A stretch of DNA of 64,000 nt, taken from NCBI RefSeq assembly GCF_010550245.1, contig NZ_JAAGLU010000022.1, positions 62,001 through 126,000 of the forward strand. Direction: 5' to 3'. This document shows positions 52,016 through 59,549 of this stretch, piece by piece; within the stretch, counting starts at the first letter, position 1, and each line of letters begins with the position of its first letter. Under the pieces are notes generated by a model. It saw only the letters and a program-made list of their open reading frames with translations. It was not told the origin of the DNA and searched no databases. The stretch comes from Streptomyces sp. SID12501 (GTDB lineage: Bacteria > Actinomycetota > Actinomycetes > Streptomycetales > Streptomycetaceae). Position numbers and translations under genes: made by a program.

Positions 52016-52999
52016 TCACGTCGACTCACCGGCCTTCTCGGGCCGTGGCTGCGGTTCCGCGCCCTCTTCCGCGCTCTCCTCCGTGGCCACGGACCCCGCC
52101 ACCCGCGCCCGGGACCGTGACACCGCCACCCCCGCGAGACACAGCCCGCCGCCCGCCAGGGTGAGCAGCCCCGGCACCTCGCCCAGGGCCAGCCAGGACA
52201 TCAGGACGACCAGGGCGGGGACGGCGTACGTGGTCGCGCCCATGCGGCTGGCCGTCGTACGGGCCAGGGCGTAGGCCCAGGTCGTGAAGGCCAGCGCGGT
52301 GGGGAAGACGCCCAGGTAGATCATGTTGAGGGTGGCGGAGAGCGGCGCGTCGGCCACGTCGCCGACCAGTTGCCCGGCGAACGGCAGACAGGTCACCGCC
52401 CCGATCAGGCAGCCGAACGTCGTCGCCTGGAGGGCGCTCGCCCGGCCGAGAGCAGGCTTCTGCGCGACGACACCCGCAGCCCACGAGGCCGCGGCGAGCA
52501 GACACAGCGCCACCCCGAGCACCGACGTGCCGCCCCCGCTCGACATCGACAGCCCGACGGTCACCGCTCCCGCGAACGACACCGCCATGCCCGCGAGCAG
52601 CCGGGGCGGCATCGGGTCGCCGAGCAGCCGGGTGCCGAGCAGGGCGATGAGGATCGGGCCGACGTTCACGAGCAGGGCGGCGGTCCCCGCGTCCACCTGC
52701 TGCTCGCCCCAGTTCAGGGCGACCATGTACACCCCGAACCACAGCACGCCCGAGATCGCGATCCCCCGCCAGGCCGACCGGGGCGGCAACCCCTCCCGCC
52801 GTACGAGACAGATCGCCCCCAGCGTCACGAACCCGGCGAGCATCCGCCCGAGTGCCAGCGCGCCCGGCGAGTACGCGGCCCCCGCACTGCGGATCGAGAC
52901 GAACGCGGAGGCCCACAGCACCACGGTCACACAGGCCGCGACGGCGGCGAGCACCTCCGCACGAGGAGCCCGGCGGGAGGACGGGGAGGAGGTCATCAT
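52016..52999 (-). CDS. EamA-family drug/metabolite transporter (DMT)
   Basis: 327 residues, ten predicted helices in two EamA repeats: VVLWASAFVSIRSAGAAYSPGALALGRML in the first and LCLLAAASWAAGVVAQKPAL ... YLGVFPTALAFTTWAYALARTTASRMG in the second. A charged C-terminal tail (EESAEEGAEPQPRPEK) is cytoplasmic. Such proteins export amino acids or small metabolites; the substrate is unknown. Two ATGs in a row mark the start (52999, 52996). Three 8-bp repeats lie between it and the upstream ArsR-type regulator gene, which is transcribed in the same direction and may control it. Confidence 0.88.
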   Translation of the reverse strand: MMTSSPSSRRAPRAEVLAAVAACVTVVLWASAFVSIRSAGAAYSPGALALGRMLAGFVTLGAICLVRREGLPPRSAWRGIAISGVLWFGVYMVALNWGEQQVDAGTAALLVNVGPILIALLGTRLLGDPMPPRLLAGMAVSFAGAVTVGLSMSSGGGTSVLGVALCLLAAASWAAGVVAQKPALGRASALQATTFGCLIGAVTCLPFAGQLVGDVADAPLSATLNMIYLGVFPTALAFTTWAYALARTTASRMGATTYAVPALVVLMSWLALGEVPGLLTLAGGGLCLAGVAVSRSRARVAGSVATEESAEEGAEPQPRPEKAGEST

Positions 53000-53044
53000 G
53001 CTCCAGAGGCTAGGCAGGACCGACGGCAAGGGCTCGCGATTTTC

Positions 53045-53076
53045 GGATGTACGGATGTACGGATGTACGTATGCAC
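53045..53076. repeat. 8-bp tandem repeat (GGATGTAC, three exact copies plus a diverged one)
   Basis: Units at 53045-53052, 53053-53060 and 53061-53068 are identical; 53069-53076 (GTATGCAC) is a decayed fourth. It lies between the ArsR-type regulator stop and the DMT start, in the DMT promoter region. Copy number is likely variable between strains. Confidence 0.75.
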
Positions 53077-53082
53077 GAGGGT

Positions 53083-53817
53083 TCAGCGCAGGTCCGTCGC
53101 CTCGATGCCGAGGAGCTGAGCGAAGCGGTGTTCCCCTTCCGGGGTCACCCTGACCGCCCGTTCCGAGCCGATGCGTACGCACCAGCGCGCGTCCAGGGCG
53201 TGCCGGCACAGGGCGGCGCCCGCGGTGCCCGCGAGGTGGGGGCGGCGTTCGGTCCAGTCGAGGCAGGCGCGGGTGAGGGGGCGGCGTCCGGTGCGGTCGA
53301 GGCCGATGCCCGCGGTGGCGAACCAGCGCAGCCCGGCGTCCGTGAGCGCGAACCCGGTGTCCTGGCGCAGCAGCCCCCGCCCGGTCAGGGCGTCGGTGAG
53401 GGCGATGCCGAGCCGTCCGGCGAGGTGGTCGTAGCAGGTACGGCCGCGTGCCATCGCGGACCCGGTGCCGAACTCCCGCAGCGTGCGCGGGCGTTGGGCT
53501 GCGGAGGGGCCGACATGGGCGGCCAGGTCCTCGACGAGCTGGGCCACACCGGAGTCGGCCAGCCGCACGTAACGGTGTCGCCCCTGGCGCTCCTCGGTGA
53601 GCAGTCCACCGGCCACGAGCTTGCCCAGGTGCTCGCTGGCGGTCGACGCGGCGACCCCGGCATCGCGCGCGAGTTCTCCGGCGGTCCAGGCCCGCCCGTC
53701 CAGCAGCGCCAGCAGGAAACCGGCCCGCGTCTCGTCCGCCAGCAGCCCGGCCAGCGCCGCGAGACCGGACGCGCGGCCCGGCCTACCCGTACTCCTCGCA
53801 TCCCTCATGGCGGTCAT
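53083..53817 (-). CDS. ArsR-type winged-helix regulator
   Basis: 244 residues. The N-terminal HTH reads LLADETRAGFLLALLDGRAWTAGELARDAGVAASTASEHLGKLVAGGLLTEERQGRHRYVRLAD, standard ArsR/SmtB topology without the metal-site cysteines of SmtB. The C-terminal 140 residues (MARGRTCYDHLAGRLGIALTDALTGRGLL ... LTRACLDWTERRPHLAGTAGAALCRHAL) repeat a DNA-binding-like fold common in a Streptomyces subfamily that often sits beside a DMT or MFS exporter. The start 53817 is one of several possible. It precedes the DMT gene on the same strand. Confidence 0.85.
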   Translation of the reverse strand: MTAMRDARSTGRPGRASGLAALAGLLADETRAGFLLALLDGRAWTAGELARDAGVAASTASEHLGKLVAGGLLTEERQGRHRYVRLADSGVAQLVEDLAAHVGPSAAQRPRTLREFGTGSAMARGRTCYDHLAGRLGIALTDALTGRGLLRQDTGFALTDAGLRWFATAGIGLDRTGRRPLTRACLDWTERRPHLAGTAGAALCRHALDARWCVRIGSERAVRVTPEGEHRFAQLLGIEATDLR

Positions 53818-53875
53818 GGACCCAGCATGGGGTACGCACACTTCGGCGCCCACCGAAGTGTGTGCGGCGAGCCGT

Positions 53876-54553
53876 CTACCCGGGTCGCCTCAGCTGCTCG
53901 TACTGCTGCGCCAGCCCGTCCAGCAGCGCCGTGAGGCCGGTCTCGAAGGCCCGCTCGTCGATCTTCTCCTGCTGCTCGGCGAGGAGGTGGGCCTGCCCGA
54001 GGTGGGGATAGTCGGCCGGGTCGTACGCGCTCTCGTCGTCCACGAAGCCGCCGGCGAAGGAGCCGAGCGCGGAGCCCATGATGAAGTACCGCATCAGCGC
54101 GCCGATCGACGTGGCCTGGGCGGGCGGCCAGCCCGCGTCGACCATGCCGCCGTAGACGGCGTCGGCGAGGCGCAGGCCCGCAGGGCGGCGGCCGGGACCG
54201 CGGGCGAGGACCGGAACGATGTTCGGGTGGTCGCGCAGCGCGGCCCGGTAGGAGACGGCCCAGTCGTGCAGCGCGGTACGCCAGTCGCGGGCCCGCTCAC
54301 CCCCCTTGCGCCCCTCGGCCTCCTCGCCCCTCTCGAACATCGACAGGTCGACCAGCACGCTCACCGAGTCCGCGACCGCTTCCAGGAGCTGGTCCTTCGT
54401 CCGGAAGTGGTTGTAGAGGGACGGCCCGCTGACCCCCAGCTCGGCCGCGAGCCGACGCGTCGACAGGGCGGCCAGCCCTTCCGCGTCCACCAGCGCCCGT
54501 GCCGTCTCGACGATCAGGTCGGTGCTGAGGAGGGGCTTGCGCGGTCGGGCCAT
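53876..54553 (-). CDS. TetR-family repressor, TetR_C type, divergent from an acyl-CoA dehydrogenase
   Basis: 225 residues. HTH: LSTDLIVETARALVDAEGLAALSTRRLAAELGVSGPSLYNHFRTKDQLLEAV. The C-terminal domain (TALHDWAVSYRAALRDHPNIVPVLARGPGRRPAG) is TetR_C-like. The ATG at 54553 starts MARPRKP; an ATG 9 bases upstream is the other option. A 25-bp dyad at 54577-54601 lies between it and the acyl-CoA dehydrogenase, so it probably represses both. Confidence 0.88.
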   Translation of the reverse strand: MARPRKPLLSTDLIVETARALVDAEGLAALSTRRLAAELGVSGPSLYNHFRTKDQLLEAVADSVSVLVDLSMFERGEEAEGRKGGERARDWRTALHDWAVSYRAALRDHPNIVPVLARGPGRRPAGLRLADAVYGGMVDAGWPPAQATSIGALMRYFIMGSALGSFAGGFVDDESAYDPADYPHLGQAHLLAEQQEKIDERAFETGLTALLDGLAQQYEQLRRPG

Positions 54554-54576
54554 GGCGCACATAGTAGGGCTGCGGC

Positions 54577-54601
54577 TTTAAACTAGCAGTGCTAATTTAA
54601 A
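54577..54601. promoter_or_regulatory. TetR operator, AT-rich dyad
   Basis: TTTAAACTAGC-AGT-GCTAATTTAAA: two 11-bp arms matching at 10 positions around a 3-bp centre. It stands out from the GC-rich background and is placed between the divergent tetR (24 bp) and acyl-CoA dehydrogenase (58 bp) starts. Confidence 0.7.
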
Positions 54602-54658
54602 GGGCCTCGCGATCCGACGTCTATGTGTGTCTATGCATGTTTATTGGGGTGTCTCGTC

Positions 54659-55810
54659 ATGAACCTGGAACTGAGCGAGGAGCAGACCGCCGTGCAGCGG
54701 CTCGCCCGGGACTTCGTCGAGCGCGAGATCACCCCGAACGTCGTCGCCTGGGACCGTGCCGAGGACATCGACCGGTCGATCGTGAAGAAACTGGGCGACG
54801 TCGGGTTCCTCGGGCTGACCGTCGACGAGGAGTACGGCGGCTCGGGCGGCGACCACCTCACGTACTGCCTGGTCACCGAGGAGCTCGGCCGAGGGGACTC
54901 CTCCGTGCGTGGAATCGTCTCCGTGTCCCTGGGGCTGGTCGCCAAGACCGTCGCGCACTGGGGGACCGAGGAACAGAAACGCCGCTGGCTGCCCGGGCTG
55001 ACCTCCGGGGCGTACGTCGGCTGCTTCGGCCTGACCGAGCCGGGCATCGGGTCCGACGCGGGCAACCTCACCACGCGGGCGGTGCGCGACGGCGACGACT
55101 ATGTGGTCAACGGCACCAAGATGTTCATCACCAACGGCACCTGGGCCGACGTGGTCCTGCTCTTCGCCCGCTCCACCGACGCGCCCGGACACAAGGGCGT
55201 CTCCGCCTTCCTCGTACCGGCCGACACCCCCGGACTGACCCGCCGTACCCTCCACGGCAAGCTGGGCCTGCGCGGTCAGGCCACCGCCGAACTGGTCTTC
55301 GAGGACGTGCGCGTGCCCGCCTCGGCGATGCTGGGCCCCGAGGGCAAGGGCTTCTCCGTGGCCATGTCGGCGCTCGCGAAGGGCCGGATGTCGGTCGCAG
55401 CCGGATGCGTCGGGATAGCCCAGGCCGCCCTGGAGGCGGCCGTCCGGTACGCGGGCGAGCGTGAGCAGTTCGGCGGGCCGATCGCGCGGCACCAGCTGGT
55501 GCAGGAGCTGATCAGCGACATCGCCGTGGACGTCGACGCGGCCCGGCTGCTGACCTGGCGCGTCGCCGACCTGATCGACCGCGGCCTGTCCTTCGCCACC
55601 GAGTCGTCCAAGGCCAAGCTCTTCGCCTCCGAGGCCGCCGTCCGCGCCGCGAACAACGCCCTCCAGGTCTTCGGCGGCTACGGCTACATCGACGAGTATC
55701 CGGCGGGCAAACTACTGCGCGATGCCCGCGTGATGACCCTCTACGAGGGCACGAGCCAGATCCAGAAACTGCTGATCGGCCGTGCGCTGACGGGCGTATC
55801 GGCCTTCTGA
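54659..55810 (+). CDS. Acyl-CoA dehydrogenase
   Basis: 383 residues. N-terminal helical domain (LSEEQTAVQRLARDFVEREI), the FAD-binding CFGLTEPGIGSDAGNL and MFITNGTWADVVLL segments, and the C-terminal domain with REQFGGPIARHQLVQELI, QVFGGYGYIDEYPAGKLLRDARV. Glu363 in LYEGTSQIQK is the catalytic base in the short/medium-chain position. It oxidises acyl-CoA esters to enoyl-CoA; chain length is not predictable. ATG 54659 begins the conserved sequence. Divergent TetR repressor with a dyad between. Confidence 0.93.
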   Translation: MNLELSEEQTAVQRLARDFVEREITPNVVAWDRAEDIDRSIVKKLGDVGFLGLTVDEEYGGSGGDHLTYCLVTEELGRGDSSVRGIVSVSLGLVAKTVAHWGTEEQKRRWLPGLTSGAYVGCFGLTEPGIGSDAGNLTTRAVRDGDDYVVNGTKMFITNGTWADVVLLFARSTDAPGHKGVSAFLVPADTPGLTRRTLHGKLGLRGQATAELVFEDVRVPASAMLGPEGKGFSVAMSALAKGRMSVAAGCVGIAQAALEAAVRYAGEREQFGGPIARHQLVQELISDIAVDVDAARLLTWRVADLIDRGLSFATESSKAKLFASEAAVRAANNALQVFGGYGYIDEYPAGKLLRDARVMTLYEGTSQIQKLLIGRALTGVSAF

Positions 55811-55896
55811 GGCCCGCTCCCTCCGAGTCGGGTTGAGTACCTGTCTGAGTACTTCGGCGGATGTGGCGCGGGGCACGTCCGCGCACCCTTGTCCCC

Positions 55897-56184
55897 ATGA
55901 GTGAGACACCGGTCAAGCAGCAGAGCACGGCGGCCTTCTACGGCCAGGCCGTCGCGTCCTTCGGTATCGCCATGGGGGCGACGGCCATCGGCATCTTCCG
56001 GCTCCAGGCCGACTCCTGGGTGCGCGGCTTCCTCGGGATCGCCGTCCTGTACCTGGTGACCTCGGCCTTCACCCTCGCCAAGGTCATCCGCGACCGCCAG
56101 GAGGCCGGGCAGATCGTCAGCCGGGTCGACCAGGCCCGGCTGGAGAAGCTGCTCGCCGAGTACGACCCCTTCGAGAAGCACTGA
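55897..56184 (+). CDS. YiaA/YiaB family small membrane protein
   Basis: 95 residues with two hydrophobic helices (AVASFGIAMGATAIGIFRL and WVRGFLGIAVLYLVTSAFTLAKVIRD) joined by LQADSW, the YiaAB domain layout. The soluble tail (LEKLLAEYDPFEKH) is charged. Function unknown; family members affect stress and exopolysaccharide in other bacteria. It lies 86 bp after the acyl-CoA dehydrogenase on the same strand but has its own spacing and no clear functional link. Confidence 0.82.
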   Translation: MSETPVKQQSTAAFYGQAVASFGIAMGATAIGIFRLQADSWVRGFLGIAVLYLVTSAFTLAKVIRDRQEAGQIVSRVDQARLEKLLAEYDPFEKH

Positions 56185-56250
56185 CCCCGAAGCACTGACC
56201 CCGAAGTGCTGATCCCGGAGTACTGATGCGGAAAGCCCTGAGCGGGCACT

Positions 56251-56266
56251 CTAAGCGCTCGCTCAC
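56251..56266. promoter_or_regulatory. CTAAGC-type TetR operator, site 1
   Basis: CTAAGCGCTCGCTCAC has the half-site CTAAGC on the left and GCTCA(C) on the right around 4 bp. It is 51 bp upstream of the tetR ATG. The same architecture with perfect arms occurs at 57459-57474. Confidence 0.55.
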
Positions 56267-56316
56267 CCGCGGCGGTACAGTGGGAGGTCACTGTCGGTGG
56301 AAGGGGCGAACGGGCG

Positions 56317-56964
56317 ATGAGTACGGCGGAGGAGACGGCCGGCGGCGAGGCGGCGCCGTGGGGTGAGGTGACCCCCGACGCGGCCCGGCGGCTGCTCGTC
56401 GCCGCGGTGGAGGCCTTCGCCGAGCGCGGCTACCACGCGACGACGACCCGTGACATCGCGGGCCGCGCCGGCATGAGCCCGGCCGCGCTCTACATCCACT
56501 ACAAGACCAAGGAAGAGCTGCTCCACCGGATCAGCAGGATCGGCCACGAGAAGGCCGTCGACATCCTGCGTACGGCGGCGCGGACCGAGGGCACCGCGAG
56601 CGAACGGCTGGCGGAGGCCGTCAGTTCCTTCGTCCGCTGGCACGCCGGAGGGCGCACCACCGCACGGGTCGTGCAGTACGAACTCGACTCCCTCGGCGCC
56701 GACGCCCGCGCCGAGATCCTCGCGCTGCGCCGCCAGTGCGACGCCGAGGTGCGCGGGATCCTCGAGGACGGGATGGAGACGGGCGAGTTCGACGTGCCCG
56801 ACGTACCGGGTACGACCCTCGCCGTGTTGTCGCTGTGCGTCGATGTGGCCCGCTGGTTCAACGTCAGCGGTTCGCGTACACCGGACGAGGTCGGCGCGCT
56901 CTATGCCGACCTCGTGCTGCGGATGGTGGAGCCGGGCAGCTCCCGCTCAGCGGCTCACAGGTAG
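56317..56964 (+). CDS. TetR-family regulator, fatty-acid-metabolism type
   Basis: 215 residues. HTH: ARRLLVAAVEAFAERGYHATTTRDIAGRAGMSPAALYIHYKTKEELLHRI, followed by a C-terminal domain (FVRWHAGGRTTARVVQYELDSL) seen in actinobacterial TetR proteins of lipid catabolism (KstR2/FadR-like). It converges on a MaoC gene: the two stops overlap by 10 bp. A CTAAGC-type operator lies upstream of each gene, suggesting autoregulation and maoC control. GGAAGGG lies about 15 bases from the ATG. Confidence 0.88.
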   Translation: MSTAEETAGGEAAPWGEVTPDAARRLLVAAVEAFAERGYHATTTRDIAGRAGMSPAALYIHYKTKEELLHRISRIGHEKAVDILRTAARTEGTASERLAEAVSSFVRWHAGGRTTARVVQYELDSLGADARAEILALRRQCDAEVRGILEDGMETGEFDVPDVPGTTLAVLSLCVDVARWFNVSGSRTPDEVGALYADLVLRMVEPGSSRSAAHR

Positions 56965-57416
56965 TACCGCGACACCGACTCCGCGACGCACACCGGCTTT
57001 TCGCCGCCCTCGCGCTCCACGGTGAAGGCGACGGCCACCTGTACTCCGCCGGTGACGTCCTCGACCCCGGCGATCCGGGCGGTGGCGCGCAGACGCGAGC
57101 CGACCGGGACGGGGGAGGGGAAACGGACCTTGTTCGTCCCGTAGTTGACGCCCATCTTCACGCCCTCGACCTTGATCAGCTGCGGCCCGAAGAGCGGCAG
57201 CAGCGACAGGGTGAGATAGCCGTGCGCGATGGTCGTCCCGAAGGGGCCGGTTGCGGCCTTCTCCGGGTCCACGTGGATCCACTGGTGATCGCCGGTGGCG
57301 TCGGCGAACAGGTCGATCCGCTTCTGGTCGACCTCCAGCCAGTCGGTGTAGCCCAGCTGCTCGCCCACCGCCGCCTTCAGGTCGTCCGCACCCGTGAAGA
57401 TCCTCGGCTCTGCCAT
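56955..57416 (-). CDS. MaoC-like dehydratase (R-hydratase)
   Basis: 153 residues, single hot-dog fold. The catalytic Asp/His pair is in [18 protein letters not shown], followed by [18 protein letters not shown] and [23 protein letters not shown], the standard R-specific enoyl-CoA hydratase order. It hydrates or dehydrates acyl-CoA intermediates and would pair functionally with an acyl-CoA dehydrogenase such as that at 54659-55810. ATG 57416 has GAGGAGG about six bases upstream. A perfect 16-bp palindrome is 42 bp upstream of the start. Confidence 0.92.
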   Translation of the reverse strand: MAEPRIFTGADDLKAAVGEQLGYTDWLEVDQKRIDLFADATGDHQWIHVDPEKAATGPFGTTIAHGYLTLSLLPLFGPQLIKVEGVKMGVNYGTNKVRFPSPVPVGSRLRATARIAGVEDVTGGVQVAVAFTVEREGGEKPVCVAESVSRYYL

Positions 57417-57458
57417 TCCCGGCCTCCTCGCCACTGTGTCCCAGTAACCGCACTATGT

Positions 57459-57474
57459 CTAAGCAACTGCTTAG
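57459..57474. promoter_or_regulatory. CTAAGC-type TetR operator, site 2 (perfect palindrome)
   Basis: CTAAGC-AACT-GCTTAG; both arms are exact. It sits between the maoC start (42 bp) and the soxR start (76 bp) and shares its half-sites with the element at 56251-56266. Confidence 0.65.
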
Positions 57475-57550
57475 CATGGTCGGCCGGGGATTCCCTGTCA
57501 ACGGACCACGGCCGACCACCGTGGGCAGGGCTGTGGGTAGGGTTCGAGGG

Positions 57551-58066
57551 GTGCCCCAGATTCCCGAGAAGATCCACGAACTCACGGTCGGCCAGCTCGC
57601 CGCCCGCAGCGGCGCCGCCGTCTCCGCCCTGCACTTCTACGAGTCCAAGGGCCTCATCACCAGCCGCCGCACCTCGGGCAACCAGCGCCGCTACGGCCGT
57701 GACGCGCTGCGCCGGGTCGCCTTCGTCCGGGCCGCGCAGCGCGTCGGCATCCCGCTCGCCACGATCCGCGAGGCGCTCGCCGAGCTCCCCGAGGAACGCA
57801 CCCCCACCCGCGAGGACTGGTCCCGCCTCTCCGAGAACTGGCGCTCCGAACTCGACGAGCGCATCAAGCAGTTGAACCGGCTCCGGGACCACCTCACCGA
57901 CTGCATCGGCTGCGGCTGCCTGTCCCTGGAGGGCTGTGTCCTGTCCAACCCGGACGACGTCTTCGGCGAACGCCAGGCGGGGTCCCGCCTGATGGTGGAG
58001 AGGAAGGGCGCCGGTCCGGTTACTCGTACTCCGTCCCACCCTTGCGCGTCAGATACGCCGGACTGA
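57551..58066 (+). CDS. soxR: Redox-sensing MerR-family regulator SoxR
   Basis: 171 residues. The MerR HTH ([55 protein letters not shown]) and the 2Fe-2S site Cys118, Cys121, Cys123 and Cys129 ([12 protein letters not shown], the CX2CXCX5C pattern) identify it. Streptomyces SoxR responds to redox-active antibiotics and switches on efflux and oxidoreductase genes. GTG 57551 gives the conserved start [13 protein letters not shown]. The C-terminal extension after LMVERKG runs into, and overlaps by 47 bp, the end of the convergent RNA ligase gene. Confidence 0.95.
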   Translation: MPQIPEKIHELTVGQLAARSGAAVSALHFYESKGLITSRRTSGNQRRYGRDALRRVAFVRAAQRVGIPLATIREALAELPEERTPTREDWSRLSENWRSELDERIKQLNRLRDHLTDCIGCGCLSLEGCVLSNPDDVFGERQAGSRLMVERKGAGPVTRTPSHPCASDTPD

Positions 58067-59087
58067 CCGCCTTGGCGATAGCCCGCCCGCCGGTCACCGC
58101 GCTGTACCGCTCGACGGCCGGCCGGATCACGACCCCCTCCCGCAGATGCAGCCCCCGACCGGACACCGTCTCGCGCCCGCTCGCGATCTCCAGGACCCGG
58201 TCGATGTCGTACGGACCCTCGAACAGCCTTGGTACGAGCGGCAGTCGGCCCTCCAGCAGCACCTCCGCGTCCAGCCAGCGCACCTCCCCGTCGACCTCCA
58301 CCGACACGTCGAACACGGCGTACCCCAGCGTCTCGCGCCGCCCGTCCGCGCCGTACGTCAGGTCCTGCACGCCCGCCCCGAAGACCTCGCCGAAGATGCC
58401 GACCCGGCGGGCCCCGAGCCGCTCGGCGAGGTGGGCCGCGGTCTCGGCGACGCCGTGTGCGGTCACCGCACGCCAGTACAGATTGCGCGGATCCTCCTTC
58501 AGGGCGAGGGACTTGGCGCCGAATCCCTTCGAGGAGACCTGGACGCGCCCGTCGTCCGCGAGATACGTGAGCAGGCAGGCCGAACCGTGCAGCTTCTCGG
58601 TGAGGACGACCGGCTCGCCCGGTGTGAAGATGCCGGGGTAGCGCTGGATGTTCTCGATGTCGACCCAGCTCAGGAGGTCGGGCGCGGACTCGACGTCGCC
58701 GTTCATGGTGGGCGGGATCGGCGGCACCCATTTGACGATGCCCAGCCGCTCCGCGAAGTCGGTGCCCTCGGCTGCCGCCTGCGCGAGGTCGACGCCGTCG
58801 AGCGAGCGGGGTCGGCAGACGATGCCCTGCGAGAGCTCGCCGCGCAGCCGCACCGCCTTGACCCGGTCCGACCTGGTCCCGGCCAGCCGCCCGGTCAGGC
58901 CCAGCTCCTCGACGAGTTCGTCGGGCAGAACGGACTGCTCGGGGATGTACACGGCCGCTTCGCCCGTCCGGTAGGCCCCTTTGGCCACGACGGCGCGATA
59001 CAGGCCCACCTGGGCCAGTTCGAGTGCGTCGGCATTGGGGTGTTCGTGGACGGTCAGGACTTCGGCGGTGACGCGCAGCGTCGACAT
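58020..59087 (-). CDS. RNA ligase, DRB0094 (Rnl5) family
   Basis: 355 residues. The N-terminal 120 residues are an OB-like domain ([24 protein letters not shown] ... [20 protein letters not shown]). The nucleotidyltransferase domain has motif I EKLHGS, whose Lys165 would form the covalent AMP intermediate, then [11 protein letters not shown] (motif III area), EGVVIRP (motif IV) and [11 protein letters not shown] (motif V lysine region). Family members seal 3'-OH/5'-phosphate RNA ends, notably in nicked duplexes. The natural substrate in Streptomyces is unknown. Divergent promoter space of 460 bp upstream; 3' end overlaps soxR. Confidence 0.87.
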   Translation of the reverse strand: MSTLRVTAEVLTVHEHPNADALELAQVGLYRAVVAKGAYRTGEAAVYIPEQSVLPDELVEELGLTGRLAGTRSDRVKAVRLRGELSQGIVCRPRSLDGVDLAQAAAEGTDFAERLGIVKWVPPIPPTMNGDVESAPDLLSWVDIENIQRYPGIFTPGEPVVLTEKLHGSACLLTYLADDGRVQVSSKGFGAKSLALKEDPRNLYWRAVTAHGVAETAAHLAERLGARRVGIFGEVFGAGVQDLTYGADGRRETLGYAVFDVSVEVDGEVRWLDAEVLLEGRLPLVPRLFEGPYDIDRVLEIASGRETVSGRGLHLREGVVIRPAVERYSAVTGGRAIAKAVSPAYLTRKGGTEYE

Positions 59088-59212
59088 CGGGGGCTCCTCA
59101 GGTGGGTTTCATCGCCGCCAACTCTCCTTGTGGGAAAGGGGTGGAGCCATGGATTTTGTTGCTGCTATGGGCTCCGCCGGGGGTGTGGGTCTCTGTCTGC
59201 GGGCCCGGTGGG

Positions 59213-59243
59213 GGCTGGTCGCGCCCACGCGGCGGAGCCGCAC
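59213..59243. repeat. Dispersed 31-bp repeat, copy B
   Basis: Matches 40950-40980 with one mismatch (gcgcccacgc for gcgcgcacgc). The core gcggc-gga-gccgc can form a hairpin. It lies 18 kb from copy A, also between genes. Confidence 0.65.
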
Positions 59244-59297
59244 ATCGACACAGGCCCCGCGTTCCTTCAGGGCGCGTGTACTCCGCCGGCCCCGCCG

Positions 59298-59489
59298 TCA
59301 CCAACTCGGCGTTGCGCCGACCGGAACGGTGACCCGCGACCGGATCTCCGTCAGCGTCGCCGAGACCGCGCGCGGCGACAGGGTGTCCTGTCCGCAGGGG
59401 GACTTGGGGCGGACGTGGATGTCCGTGGCCCCGGCCAGGACGGTATGGGCGGCGGAGTCGGCCATGGCTCCGGCCACCACTGACATCAA
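59298..59489 (-). pseudogene. Possible gene fragment, 63 codons
   Basis: The frame reads VAGAMADSAAHTVLAGATDI, then HVRPKSPCGQDTLSP and VSATLTEIRSRVTVP before TGA. Third positions are almost all G or C and the residues look protein-like, unlike neighbouring frames, yet the ATG has no ribosome-binding site and the frame stops abruptly. A shifted frame just after the stop continues NAELVTAGPAEYTRPEGT. I infer either a decayed gene with a frameshift near 59300 or a small hypothetical gene. No family is recognised. Confidence 0.35.
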
Positions 59490-59549
59490 CAGGCACCGAC
59501 CAGCCGGTTCGATCGGGGGTGCGGCATCCCCGGCGCACCCCCGCCGTGC

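Larger units (their letters stand above)
59088..59549. other. 462-bp region without a firm gene
   Basis: Contains the dispersed repeat copy B (59213-59243), a 63-codon minus-strand frame (59298-59489) with Streptomyces-like codon use, and otherwise GC-rich sequence. The RNA-ligase promoter probably lies at its left end. Confidence 0.55.

Noticed and set aside
55830-55862. Direct repeat tgagtac upstream of the YiaAB gene as an operator
   Set aside because: Only seven bases, asymmetrical and with no adjacent regulator; too weak to list.
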